From contig NC_044554.1 in NCBI RefSeq assembly GCF_007565055.1, positions 51,557,176 through 51,621,175 of the forward strand: 64,000 bases of DNA, written 5' to 3'. Source of the stretch: Rhinopithecus roxellana. Its lineage: Eukaryota > Chordata > Mammalia > Primates > Cercopithecidae. Position numbers and translations under genes: made by a program. Under the pieces are notes generated by a model. It was not told the origin of the DNA. It saw nothing but the letters and a program-made list of their open reading frames with translations, and did not search any database. Numbering within the stretch: the stretch's first letter is position 1; each line of letters opens with the position of its first letter. Below are positions 11,723-23,160 of the stretch, piece after piece.

Positions 11723-12074
11723 TGCTATGGTTTGGCTGTGTCCCCATCCAAATTTCAACTTGAATTGTATCTCCCAGAATTTCCGTGTGCTGTAGGGAGA
11801 ATCCAGAGGGAGGTAATTAAATCATGGGGGCTGGTCTTTCCTGTGCTATTTTCATGATAGTGAGTAAGTCTCACAAGATCTGATGGTTTATCAAGGGTTT
11901 CTGCTTTTGCTTCTTTCTCATTTTCTCTTGCCGTCACCATGTAAGAAGTGCCTTTCGCCTCCCGCCGTGATTCTGAGGCCTCCCTAGCCATGTGCAACTG
12001 TAAGTCCAATTAAACTTATTTTGTTATATCTTTTGGGTATATCTTTATCAGCAGTGTGAAAACAAACTAATACA
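11723..12074 (+). repeat. 3' LTR of the THE1-type element
   Basis: 352-bp LTR from TGCTATGG to TAATACA, followed by the second GATGC. It differs from the 5' LTR at scattered sites, consistent with an old insertion. Confidence 0.9.
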
Positions 12075-12079
12075 GATGC

Positions 12080-13395
12080 TTTGCTCTCCTCTCAAATCAG
12101 CAGGCATTGCTGGGATCACTCAGAAAGACTGGTATGTCTCTTAGGGAATATTAGGAACTAATATCTAATACTTGCTTGAAAATATAAAGGAAAAAGGCTT
12201 GAAGTGGCAGAGCAAAGAGAGAGAGAGGCAGAGACAGAGACACAGAGAATGGCCCTGGGAGCAATGTACACTTGCACGTGTACCTGTAGAGCAATGATGT
12301 TTCCTGGTGAACCGTATGTGTGATATGCTGGATGGAGATGACCCAGAGTCACCTGCAAAGGGACCTGGCCCACAAACTCTGCTTGGCGGGATGAACTGAA
12401 CCAGCAGAGGGGTATACCCTTGCCGTGGAGAGCCTCATTGTTGGTAGCTGACACAACCATTGTGGGGAGTCAGCACCTGGTCTACGACAACACCATTGGG
12501 AGGCTCTTGAGGGCCATCTCAGAGAAACCACAGAGATAAAGCTTGAGTGAAGAGTACACTTGGAAATTGTGCAAGGCCACAGGCCACCAATTGCACAGCA
12601 GCCAAAAACTGTACCCTTTCCTGAATCCCTTTCTCCATCTTCATGAGGGCCAGAAATAGCAGCTAGCAAGTAGTTAAGAAGACAGTGGAGAAAGAAAAGC
12701 AGCCATCTGCCCCAGTCCTGTGCGGCAGGCAGTACAGAGTTGAGGAAGCAGCAAAGCTTCAGATGGGATTAAGTATTATCTGGGACTGGGCATATTCACT
12801 ATGAGAAGAAACTTACTCTCATGTGTAACAGGATGAGACAAATCTTAAGACCTGCCCAGGACTTGCCAGGCCCAGGACAAAAACTAGCCTTCAGAGCAGA
12901 ATCAAAGGGACACAAGGGGAGTTGAGTTCGGTGTAGCAAGGACTTGTAATGGCACACAGACAGTAATGAGCAGGGGAGCAGATAAGGACCTATAAAAACA
13001 TTCACTGACCTACAATTAAAATAAATGGGAAGGATGTGGACTTTCTATTTTGACTTGGTCATTCTCACGGCAGTCTTTACTGTGACCAGAGGTTGGGCTT
13101 ACAACCCGGAAATGGTGGATGTTTTTTAGCTTCCAGGTACTTGATTGCCATTAGGTACCCTGCCACTAATGAAATGGCAGGTGACTTGGTTATGGATTTA
13201 TAATCCAAACCACTAGGCTTTCTATAGAGTGTTGAATAGCATGCTTTTCTACTCAGTTACAGTTTTGCATAAAAATACGAATCTTTAATAAAACCAGATC
13301 AGCATAAACTAGTAGAGCAGAATATAAACTATTGTTTTAAATCATGAATTCTCTATTTCTGTAAGGAAATAGGAATATCTAGATATTTTCTTTCT
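12080..13395. other. Unique sequence after the THE1 element
   Basis: Apart from a GA-rich patch, nothing is recognised. Short frames up to about 106 codons on the minus strand lack splice or homology support. Confidence 0.55.
12205..12248 (+). repeat. GA-rich simple repeat
   Basis: AGAGAGAGAGGCAGAGACAG type purine repeat. Confidence 0.8.
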
Positions 13396-13546
13396 AGTCC
13401 AGAGGTTCATGTATGCATAAAAAAATGTTAGGACCTTGTTAAAATACAGGCCTAGGCCCTGTCCACAGCGATTCTGGGTTAATAGTCTTGGGACAGGACT
13501 GAGGAATCTGCATTTTGATGAGCACTCAAAGTGACTCTAATGTCTT
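13396..13546 (+). repeat. MER5A-like hAT MITE
   Basis: CCAGAGGTTCATG, GGACCTTGTTAAAAT, then AGGCCTAGGCCC and GAGGAATCTGCATTTTGATG in the MER5A order. Confidence 0.65.
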
Positions 13547-13834
13547 TTGCAATTTAAGAAAGATTGTTTTATTGGGTACAATGTACACTGCCCAGGTGAT
13601 GGGAAATAAAAAAGATTGTTGTAATTATTAGTGATGATATTACCACTCTTTGTTCAGTCTAACCCTTTGCTTTTACCTTGTACTTAAGTGGGACTAGTTT
13701 ACCTTGAATTTTTTAGGTTAACATGAGAACATTTTGAGGAGCATTCAGCTTTAGCAACTTTATTAGACATCAAACCTATTAACACTTCTCTCATGTAGGA
13801 AACTAATAAATTTGTTCTATTTACCTGACTTCAA

Positions 13835-13895
13835 GTTTATTAGAATACATATTTGCCTATTTTTTTGTGGCTCCTTTTCTGCAGGTGACAGAAAT
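13835..13895 (+). repeat. Copy 1 of a 60-bp direct duplication
   Basis: Matches 14631-14690 with about three differences. It contains a pyrimidine-rich run ending TTCTGCAG before GTGACAGAAAT, similar to a splice acceptor. Confidence 0.9.
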
Positions 13896-14630
13896 AAATA
13901 AAATGACCAGTTAAATTGTAGCTTCACAGTGGTTTCCCTACCAGAACTACCGTACCAATTAATAACAAACAAAACTGAAGTGTATTCACTAAACACTTTC
14001 CAAAGTACAGATCACACACATGGGATTAAATACAAGTCTGCCTCTGATATATGTGCCTTAAAAGCTTGGGGCTTAAAAATCTAAGCTATCCCAGTTCATT
14101 TAATTGGAATTTAACAAGATTTTTAAACAGATAAGGTAATTTCTTCACACACTCAGAGATCGTCAGAAACAGGTGTGATTAGAATAGTAAAAATCAGGAG
14201 GGAGGAAATCTATCTAGTTCAAGGATTTAATCAGAGGCTCCAGTCAATGACCTATAAAGTCCTTTTTTTCTAAAATTCTGCCATTTGTTTTTCTCTATTA
14301 AATTTCTTCCTGGCTCTTGCTCATCATTCCAGCCTGTTGAGAACAGTTGAAATCTTGGTTTTGTCTTCTATCATATTAGCTATTCCCCCAACTTCCAGTT
14401 TGATACACATACATATGAAGAGGTTCTTTCAAGCTGGTGATAAAAAACCCAGACCAGGACAGATCCGTAACTTTACCACAGACCTATTCTACAAGCAACA
14501 CATACATACATTGCCCCAACTTGCACCTGAAACCTCAATATACAGCTATAATCACACAGAAAAAGCAGAAAGGTAGCAAATATATTATTCCCTATAGTTG
14601 GTCAGAGACACATAGTAGGTGTGAGTTAGG

Positions 14631-14690
14631 GTTTATTAGAATACAAATTTGCCTATTTTTTGTGGCTCCTTTTCTTCAGGTGACAGAAAT
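14631..14690 (+). repeat. Copy 2 of a 60-bp direct duplication
   Basis: Second copy, about 796 bp downstream; ends TTCTTCAGGTGACAGAAAT. The flanking DNA is not evidently duplicated. Confidence 0.9.
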
Positions 14691-14889
14691 GTGCCCCTAC
14701 ACTGAGGGTGGGGGCATCAGGATGGGACTAGAAGAAGAGTCTACGAAGGACCTCAGGGCATTCATAATAATCATGAACAAGTACATTGAGTTGACTTTAT
14801 TTAACAGTGGCCACGCTTCCTTCACTGTGCTAACATTGTGTATGCATTATCTCATTCAGCCCCACAACTCCTTATAGGAAAGAACTAGT

Positions 14890-15046
14890 GGCTACCAGCA
14901 CAGGCTTTGGCGCCAAATGGCTTGGATTTGAATCTTGACTCTGGTACTTACTCGTTGAGGCCTTGGGAAAGCTACTCTCTGCTTGAAAAGCCTCATTTGA
15001 AAATGACAATAGTAATAGTACTACTTGTGGGCTTGTGCAATTAGGT
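14890..15046 (+). repeat. MIR
   Basis: GCACAGGCTTTGG, TTGGATTTGAATCTTGAC, TACTTACTCG and CCTTGGGAAAGC match the tRNA-derived MIR core. Confidence 0.8.
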
Positions 15047-15399
15047 AGGGACTCTAGCTGCCTTAACAGATGAGCCCCTAAGTCTTACTGGCTTAATATA
15101 ATAAAGGCTGACTGCACGTGTAAAGTTGTTCAAATGAGTGTTCAATGGGCAACCTTCCACATGGAAATTCAGTTCACATTCCTTCCATTTTGTGATTCTG
15201 CTAACTGCCAGATAGAGGAAGATCGTGTGGAGAAGAGCTAGGTGGATGAGGGGAGGGGTTATGGATCAGACCTAAAGGCAATACACTTTCCACAATACCT
15301 GGGAGCCACTCATGGCAAGGCAGGCTGAAAAACGAAGTCTCTGTGTCTATTCAATTCAAAAAAGAAATGAATTTGGTCTCTTCCATACTTATTGGGAGA

Positions 15400-15478
15400 T
15401 TAAACATTAAATTCCTTGGAACAGTGCCTAGCACCCAGTAAGTGCTCAATAAATGATAGTGATTATTACCATTTATGT
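15400..15478 (+). repeat. MIR/L2 3' end fragment
   Basis: AACAGTGCCTAGCACCCAG followed by AAGTGCTCAATAAATG, the shared MIR/L2 tail. Confidence 0.65.
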
Positions 15479-15493
15479 TGTGCCAGTAATGGC

Positions 15494-15805
15494 TTTTTTT
15501 TTTTTTTTTTTTGAGCCAGAGTTTCACTCTTTTCGCTCTTGTTGCCCAGGCTGGAGTGCAATGGGGTGCTCTTGGCTCACTGCAGCCTCCGCCTCCCAGG
15601 TTCAAGTGATTTTCCTGCCTCAGCCTCCCGAGTAGCTGGGATTACAGGCATGTGCCACCACCATGCCCGGCTAATTTTGTATCTTTAGTAGATACAGGGT
15701 TTCTTCATATTGGTCAGGCTGGTCTTGAACTCCTGACCTCAGGTGATCTGCTGCCTCGGCCTCCCAAAGTGCTGGGATTACAAGTATGAGCCACTGCACC
15801 CGGCC
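15494..15805 (-). mobile_element. AluS
   Basis: T-run, then GAGCCAGAGTTTCACTC, ending at TGCACCCGGCC. Confidence 0.93.
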
Positions 15806-16449
15806 AGCTGTATTTCTTACATGTCTTCCTGATGCCTATGACCAGCTGTCTTAACCTTTCACTTTAGAGTTCCCTTGGATTTAGCCTGTTGGACTGGTGA
15901 TGCCTGGGGTGTTCTCTTCATAATTATTGGAAACTTCCAGGCATTAAAGCTGGCTCTGTTCTATGGACACCAACCCCGGCCTCTTTTCTGAACCTTAGTA
16001 GTCACTGGAACACTAGCAGGATATGAGAGCGGGGACAAAACTGGGAGAGGCGGTGTGGGTCTGGACTGCCCCCTGAAGATCCCTGCAGCCTTGGCATGGC
16101 TAAGCCCCTCCTGCATTCCCAACATGTGGGAGGCTTTCACAAAAACCTTTCATGAAAGTCCACGATTTAAAGTTTGTCTCTGTGCCATCATTTAATCAAT
16201 AATGGGGCAAGCGACTTAATCTATATCCCCCTAACCCCCCCTCGTAAACATAGTCTGACTGAAATGTTTCCAAGTAGGTGGGGTACAGGACCTTTGAATA
16301 TGATAGTGTAGGTATTTTTTTTTTTTTTTCTGTCTTGGGTAAAATATTTGCAATGCATGGAACAAATTGAACTGTGACTTTTGTTTTCCAGTTACTATAG
16401 TAGATATAAATCAACTTTGAAAAATTGATAATGCTTTTGTTAGCATAAC
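15806..16449. other. Unique sequence
   Basis: Nothing recognised apart from a T-run at 16315-16330. Confidence 0.55.
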
Positions 16450-16625
16450 AAAATGGTTAGCATCTGCACTTGAATTCCAACTCCATATCTTACTAGCCTT
16501 GGAACTATGGGCAAGTTATTTAATTACTCCAAATCTCAGTATCTTTATCTGGTAAATGAGGATAGTAACAGATCATAGAGTGGTTTTGTACAGTACCTGG
16601 AAATAGTAAACTCCAGAAAGGGTAG
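16450..16625 (+). repeat. MIR
   Basis: GCATCTGCACTTGAATTCC, GGGCAAGTTATTTAATTAC, TCTGGTAAATGAGGATAG and AGTACCTGGAAATAG in MIR order. Confidence 0.75.
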
Positions 16626-17379
16626 TTTTTATTTTTGTTATAATGATGACCAAAGACACACACAATCCCACACTCCTTCCCTGTAATGGTGAGGGACAGA
16701 TACATGTGTTCCTCATGGCTCCATCAAGGCCCTGAATACTCTAACTGGGGTTTTGAAGAATATTTTGAAAGAGTTGCCTGTGGCATTCTAACTCTGCATT
16801 TTTCCCTTCATAGAAGCATCTATCTTCCCTCATTATCTTCTTTACACATCTAAGAGGGAGATACCCCAAACAGCTAAAGTCATTATCTAAGCAGTGTGCT
16901 AATACATAGAGGCTGAGGACTTCAGAAGGTCGGTGTTTGTGGGGTGAGCAATGCAGATGTGAGGGAAGTTCCCAAAGCAAAGCCTGGTTGAGGCTAGGGC
17001 TAGAGAATCCTAAGTGCAACCCACGTCTCATTCTGTCTCCTTGTTAATCTTCATGACGGTTCTGTTTGTTGAGAAAGGGCTCCTCACTTAGCCTCAAAAG
17101 TCTTTCTGAGGATCTGGAAAGTCATGGGCTCTTATCCTAGAGAAATGCATTCATGGCCGCTCACATAAAGGTTTGCAATCAATTTCAAGACTCCCATGGG
17201 GCCCATCTGTGGATCTCAGATCTAGACACACTCTTCATATGGCCCATTTGTTTCTGTATGTGGGGAAAAACAATGCCCTGAAAGCTTAGCAGAGGAGGCA
17301 CATGGTGAACCCTTCCAAGAGATAATGAGACTACCTTAAGGCAGCAGCACAGAGGAGAGAAAATAGAGGACTCACTTCA
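16626..17379. other. Unique sequence
   Basis: Nothing recognised. Confidence 0.5.
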
Positions 17380-18760
17380 GTGCGTAAAGACTCGGGCACT
17401 CCATATATTAGGAGGTGGTGAGGTAGAGGGAGGTTCCAAGGATGACTCCAAGTTTCTCAGTTTAGTTGACAGGCTGGTGCCATTCACTGAGACAGGGAAT
17501 GCAGGGAGGGAAGGAGGACAACGATTTGACACACCTGTGGGATATCTCATGGGGATATCCCAGAGGTGGTTAAATCTGTATTGACAGTTCAGGAGAGAGC
17601 TACACATAGAGATTTGGAGGTCAACATTTTATCAGAGGTTATTGAATTTATGGGACAAGATGAGAAATCGCAGGAAGATTGTATGGCGTGAGAGGGGGCC
17701 AAGGTCAGAGTCCTAAGAGACACTGACAGAGAAGGCCATATTTCCCAAACCTCAGGCATTTGCAAACCCCAGGCTCATGTCACCTGTGTGATGATTTTCT
17801 TGGGATTTTTTTCTTCATTTAGCTCTCTTTGTTTTCTAAGTTTTGAAAGGGAACATGTTATGCCTGTAATAAATGAGAAAGTAGTATCAATTGTAATAGA
17901 TAGTAATCTTAAAATATCTACCAATGGAAATGGAAAACCAAAACCTCTTTTTCTGTATTCCTGCTGGTGACTATCGGCCAGAGAAGGCTCTATGTTTGAG
18001 ACTGCTCTCTCTCTCTGTTTTTAGAAGAGGAAGATGAGCAAGTGTTAGAGAGGCGTTAAAGACATACTAATATGAAACTGAGATTTTCTCTTTGTTTAAA
18101 TCAGAAGACTTAGAAGAGAATTTAAAAAGCATCAACGTTCTCACTATAAAACTTGTGCTTTATTAGTGTTGAAGGCTCAGATATAGAAGGTACAATTTCA
18201 CGCAGCATACGCAGCTCTAGTTGAGACCTTGTACCATCTAAGATGATCTCTTCTGCCACCACAGTATGAATCTCTCACTTGGAAAAACCAGGAGAGATGG
18301 AGTCATAGTATCCGGGAGTGGAGAGGTCCAAGAGGGAGTGGTCAGTGTCCGAGGCTGCAGAGAGGCTAGGCAAAGTCAGGACTGAAAAGCAACCCCTGGA
18401 TTTGGCAACCAAGGATCACCAGTGCCTTTGGCAGAGTGAATTTAATAGCATGGTGAGGGGTGAAAGGTAGAATGTAGCAGGTTGAAGAGTGAATGGGAGA
18501 TGACAGTGGGAAAAATGAGCATGAGGAGCTTAGCTGTGAAGTAGAGAGATAAGGCATTCAAAGAGATGGTGTTTTGCTTATTTTTGTAAAACATGGGAGA
18601 TATTCCAGCATGCTTTTAAGTATTAGGGAGGGTAGTGGATGCACAGCTGTAAGTACTGGAAAGGGGATAACAGATGAAGCAAAGTCTCAGTTTGGGGGAA
18701 GATGGGAAGGGTTCAGATCAAGAGCACGGGTGGACAGACCAACTCAGAATAGAAAATGGG
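17380..18760 (-). repeat. Long ancient L2 segment
   Basis: Two blocks read as reverse L2: GATGACTCCAAGTTTCTCAG with GGTGCCATTCACTGAGACAG (17430-17740), and CAGGACTGAAAAG, CCCTGGATTTGGCAACC and on (18340-18600). The middle (17745-18230) is unclear and may hold other sequence. Confidence 0.55.
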
Positions 18761-18904
18761 TCATTTTCTCCCAGCTTTGAAGGTACAAGGTGAGGACACA
18801 TGCAAGCCCAGGTGATTGCTTGAGTATAGGAGTGGAAAGTGCAAGGAGTTTACATCTGGAGCCTAGTTTTCCTCTGCTAAGTAGCAGGTGAGATTACATC
18901 TGGG

Positions 18905-19302
18905 GGCAGAGAGAGAGAGAGAGAGCACGTGAGAGACTAATTATAAGGAATTGGCTCACGTAATTGTGGAGGCTGAGACAAGTCCAAACACCTGCAGGGT
19001 AACCTGGCAGGCTGGAGACCCATAGAAGGGTTGATATTGCAACTTGAGTCCAAAGGCAATCTAAGGCAGAATTCCCTTCTCCTTCTGGGGACTTCACTCA
19101 CTTTTCAAGTAAGGATTTCTTCAACTGATTAAATGAGGCCCACCCATATTCAGAGGGTAATTTGCTTTACTCAAAGTCTACTGATTTAAATATTAATCTC
19201 ATCTTTAAAAAATATTTTTACAGCAACAGTCAGACTGGTGTTTGACCAAGTATCCGGGCACCATGACTTAGCCAAGTTGACACGTAAAATTAGACCATCA
19301 CA
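18905..19302 (-). repeat. ERVL-type solo LTR (family not firmly assigned)
   Basis: On the minus strand it starts TGTGATGGTCTAATTTTA, then CACCAGTCTGACTGTTGCTG, GTGGGCCTCATTTAATCAG, GGGTCTCCAGCCTGCC and GTGAGCCAATTCCTTA, ending in a GA/CT microsatellite. This order is that of a common ERVL-related LTR. Confidence 0.65.
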
Positions 19303-20379
19303 GAGTATTAATCATCCCATTTATATCAATAGTGAAAATATGGGATCATGTAGATAAGGAGAAGACTATAAAATGTGGAGAGAATGTGGATTCTAGGAGG
19401 TTCTGGCTGGTAGTAGGTGCTCTGTTGACCAGATTTTCACTCTCCTTTTTTTCTCCTAATAAATTTAAGATTTTACCTGATTCTTGGCCACAGGGTTTCA
19501 AGGGAGCCAGAGCTAAGGAAGACAGCATGGAAGGCCACAGCTGAGACCTTCCTGCGGGAGTCCACCTCACCTACAAGAAGAGCTACCATTTTAACACAGG
19601 TGGATAAACCCCATGAAAGTGAACCTCCTAAATGCAAATTCTGATCTTGAAGCCCCAGTTGGCAAATCTACTGGAGACCCTCCCTAGCAACAAGATGTAG
19701 ATGCTTTAGAGATAACAAACTATACAAGTTGTCTTCCATTCTTTCTCCTTCCTCTATTTTCAATACGGATAAAATACATATACATTTATCTTGTTGAGCT
19801 CAGTAGGATTATTTAGCTTTATTTTCATGGCTGCCTTTTCTTAATGTAATAGAATTTCCAATCAAGCTTATTACTTCCTCCTGAGGCCCTCTCACATCCA
19901 TCCTGTCCTTGGCAAAGATCTTTGGAAACTAGCCTGGGACATACCTAGTGGTAGGCCACCTGCTCTGGGTTGAGGGTGGATCTATTCTAGTCAGAGGCTT
20001 TGTGATCTGGACAAAGGAATTGAGAATGTGGCTGTCAAATTGTCAGGCAATACTAAATTTGGCTGGCCAGCTGAATTCTAGCAGAAAATCATGCAAAATA
20101 AGGTTTAGCAATTGGGGAAAAACGGCCCGCAGGAAAAACAATAGGATGAAATTCTGTAGGACTACACGGCCATAGAATTCTAACTTAAGGGCTGCAACCA
20201 GCTATGTGACCTTGTAGTACAAGGACCAGTCTTCAGATACAAAATAGTTTGGAGTTAAAGGGATCTTTGAGAAGAAGCCATTATCCACCCCCTCCTCCCA
20301 ATTTTATATGCCCTAAGAAAAAGATTTCTTTCAACTTAGAAAGGTATGATTCTTGAAGCTCACTTCCTCCAAGTTTTCC
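19303..20379. other. Unique sequence
   Basis: Nothing recognised; frames are short. Confidence 0.5.
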
Positions 20380-20612
20380 TGAGCCTCTCAATCAAAATGA
20401 CTTGCACCTGCCCATCCATTCCCATTTGTTCATGCTCCTACCCTGCAGTACTGGCTTCATTATGCCTCACCTTGTACACCTGTCTGATTCCTCTTCTAGA
20501 TTATCAGTACCTTGACAATAGGATCATATCTTGTGTATCCCTGAATTTCCAGAGACAATGATAGTGCCTGCCACATAATTGTTGGTCAATAAATTTTGGT
20601 TAAATAATAACA
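20380..20612 (+). repeat. L2 3' end
   Basis: CACCTGTCTGATTCC, AGATTATCAGTACCTTGACAA, TGCCTGCCACATAATTG and CAATAAATTTTGG follow the L2 3' UTR. Confidence 0.75.
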
Positions 20613-20838
20613 AGAAACTCCCATTTAAAAAATGTGTTATGGTTATCATTCTTTCTCAATCCGGATGCTCTCCTCTTATACACAGTTTTATTCAGTAACT
20701 CTCTTAAAATGGTAAAGGTGAGAAATTGAACACAGTTCCCCAGGTCATTGAGCAGCACGAGATACAGGGAGAAAAAAAATGCTTTGTGCCTGAATACTTT
20801 ACTTCTGGTTGGAGAAAATAAACACTGCACTGGATTAT

Positions 20839-20840
<2 letters not shown>

Positions 20841-20879
<39 letters not shown>

Positions 20880-21109
20880 AGACGGAGTGCTCGGTCCCCG
20901 GTGGAGAGTGCAATCTAGCTAATGCACTGACGCACAGGAGTAGTGGATACAGGCGCCGCCACCTCGCCGGCTAGTTTTTTTGTATTTTTTTAGTAGAGAC
21001 GGGGTTTCACCGGGTTAGCCAGGATGGTCTTGATCTCCTGACCTCGTGATCCGCCCGTCTCGGCCTCCCAAAGTGCTGGGATTACAGGCTTGAGCCACCG
21101 CGCCCGGCC
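20841..21109 (-). mobile_element. Young AluY of Old World monkey type, 5' half scrambled
   Basis: A run of about 38 T is followed by GAGACGGAG and ends at CGCGCCCGGCC. Perfect 17-bp target duplications (TGCACTGGATTATTCTT) lie at 20826-20842 and 21112-21128. The text GCCACCTCGCCGGCTAG, TTCACCGGGTTAGCC, CCGTCTCGGCC and AGGCTTGAGCC differs from common AluY at positions that I recall as diagnostic for Old World monkey AluY lineages. From about 20888 to 20950 the sequence no longer aligns to any Alu and about 75 bases are missing. Confidence 0.9.
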
Positions 21110-21385
21110 AATGCACTGGATTATTCTTAAAGATACATCACATTACGTTTGTGATCAACTGAAATGCTATGATATTTGCATGCAGATTTCTGCAAAGCTG
21201 CTTTTCTCCCATTCTTCATGTGTGTGATTGATCTTTAACTCAAATAGTAGGACTATATATTTATTTGTTTTAACTCAAGGTAAAGTCCAACAAAAATCAC
21301 GTTAAATTTGATGCTGTCAGTGAAGACATTAGCAATCCTTCCTGGCTTAAGGTCACTGGCACATTTGATACACATATCTTTTGTG

Positions 21386-21704
21386 GTTTTTGTTGTTGTT
21401 TTTGTTTTTTTTTTGAGACAGGGTCTCACTCTGTCACCCAAGCTAGAGTGCAGTGGCTTGAAAATGGCTCACTGAAGCCTTGACCTCCCAGGCTTAAGCA
21501 ATCCTCCCACCTCAGCCTCCTGAGTAGCTGGGACTACAGGCATGCACCACAATGTCTGGCTGATTTTTTTTTTTCTTTTCTTTTCCTGTAGAGATGTGGT
21601 CTTCCTATGGTGCCCAGGCTGGTCTTAACTCCTGGGCTCAAGCAATCCGCCACCTTGGCCTCCCAAAGTGCTGAGATTACAGGCATGGGCCACCATCCTC
21701 AGCC
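21386..21704 (-). mobile_element. AluJ
   Basis: Old Alu: GAGACAGGGTCTCACTCTG, GAAGCCTTGACCTCCCAGG; an extra T/C-rich stretch lies in the middle linker (21565-21588). Confidence 0.9.
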
Positions 21705-23019
21705 CTCTTTTCTGTTTTTATCCCACTCTTTGACAATGTTGGAAGGATTCAGACTAGCTCTAATAAAAGTCACCCCCTTCCACGTTGGGTAATCAACCAA
21801 CAGCTAGAAATGCACACTGAAATACTACCAGACATCCCTTATTTTACCGTCTTATCCACAAAGATCTTACAGATGACGTTTTAAAAACATTTTCTAAAGC
21901 ACAAAAATACTTTTAAGTACGGTAGCCCCTGAAGCTTGCCAGCCAAATAATCATTAAAACAGAAATGAAACAAGGCAAGTATGGTGCGTGCGTATGGTGG
22001 CCATGGTACCAGTGGCGTTCTTTTTAAATACTAGTCTCCTCCCACCACCCTCTGCTTCTTAAGTAAGTCTAATTTAGCATATGCCTTGGCATTGATATTA
22101 GGCTGACTTTCCACGACTGGCATCCCATCCGATGGCTATCTCCAATCTTATTTATCTCTTTCATGATTCCTCAAAAGTTAATAACTGACTTTGAGACTAT
22201 ACTACAAGTTCTTTAAACATCCACAGATAAGGTTATTTAGACTTGAAAATAAACTTTTTGAGGTTGGCCTTAATAAGGGTAGGAGAGCGCTCCTGGATTC
22301 CTCACTTAAGTGGCAAGGGTCTGCTGTCAGAGACTGATTACTAGTCTTCTTCTGATTTTTGCCCAATGCTTCAGGATGGGGCAATGGAACAGGCTTTGAC
22401 ACCCTAAACATCTTTAACTATCAAACACAGCCACCTGATGAGAAGCTGCTTATCTTCATCTCAGGAAGCTTTAAACCTTTTCCCTGGTTGACTTGAAGAT
22501 TCTGTACATCTTGGTATTCTTCTGCTCTTCTGAGGCTGAACATATTAAGGCCGTGAATGATTCCCATGGTATAAAGAGGCCAAGCTAGTTGTCACAAGAT
22601 GCCAGAGACTTAGAAGAAGGAGACCTTCCAGGTCAAACATGCCAGAATTAGAGGTGAAGGTCACAGGGCAGACTCACTCCTTCCCTGATCATAACTCAAG
22701 CTACTATCCTGAGAAGACGGTGCCAAACCAGGAGGCAACTGGAAAATATCCTGACGGGGGAAGGAGTTTTCCTCTTGCTCCTATAGTCCTTGTTCAGAAT
22801 GTAAGTCTTGGAATTGGTAGAAGATATTCATGTTCTTGTTTCCATGAGGCGTCAAACCTAATGAGATCAATAAAATATCCTAAGATTTAGAAAACCAGGT
22901 CAGGCTTTGTCTCTTCCATCTGACTCTGAAACTCCAAAAATCCATAAGCTTTCCAAAAGGGGACTCATTGCAGGGTGGGGTATTAATGCTTGAGTCTTTA
23001 AAAGTTAGCTTAGAGATAA
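21705..23019. other. Unique sequence
   Basis: Nothing recognised. Confidence 0.5.
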
Positions 23020-23160
23020 AGTAGTGAAATGGCCTCCTTTCACAAGTAAGAAAACTGAAGCCCAAGGAGGCTTGATGACTTGCCCAAGGTCACACAGTTA
23101 TGAAAAAAACGGAGCTTGCCCTTGAACCCAGGGTTTTGCAACTTCAGGCTCCATTCTTTT
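23020..23160 (-). repeat. MIR
   Basis: AAGTAAGAAAACTGAAGCCC, GACTTGCCCAAGGTCACACA and CCTTGAACCCAGGG form the reverse MIR core. Confidence 0.8.

Larger units (their letters stand above)
9496..12074 (+). mobile_element. Full-length THE1-type (ERVL-MaLR) provirus with both LTRs
   Basis: A complete MaLR retrotransposon: 5' LTR 9496-9841, internal region 9842-11722 and 3' LTR 11723-12074. Both LTRs begin TG and end ACA, and the element is flanked by GATGC at 9491-9495 and 12075-12079, the expected 5-bp target duplication. The LTRs show the THE1 order: a start near GATATGGTTTG, a CCGCC(A/G)TGATTCTGAGGCCT block and an end at CTAATACA. The internal part matches THE1-int as I recall it, with a purine-rich stretch (GGGAGGGGCC) just before the 3' LTR. 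An AluS has inserted at 10707-10999. No intact retroviral frame is present; the internal frames are short and broken, as usual for this non-autonomous family. Confidence 0.9.
13547..14889. other. AT-rich unique DNA holding the 60-bp duplication
   Basis: No transposon recognised. A 146-codon frame (14437-14877) covers the second copy of the duplication but does not look like a known protein. Confidence 0.5.

Noticed and set aside
14890..15046. tRNA-like A/B box text
   Set aside because: MIR cores derive from tRNA; no cloverleaf or anticodon arm can be formed, so this is not a tRNA gene.
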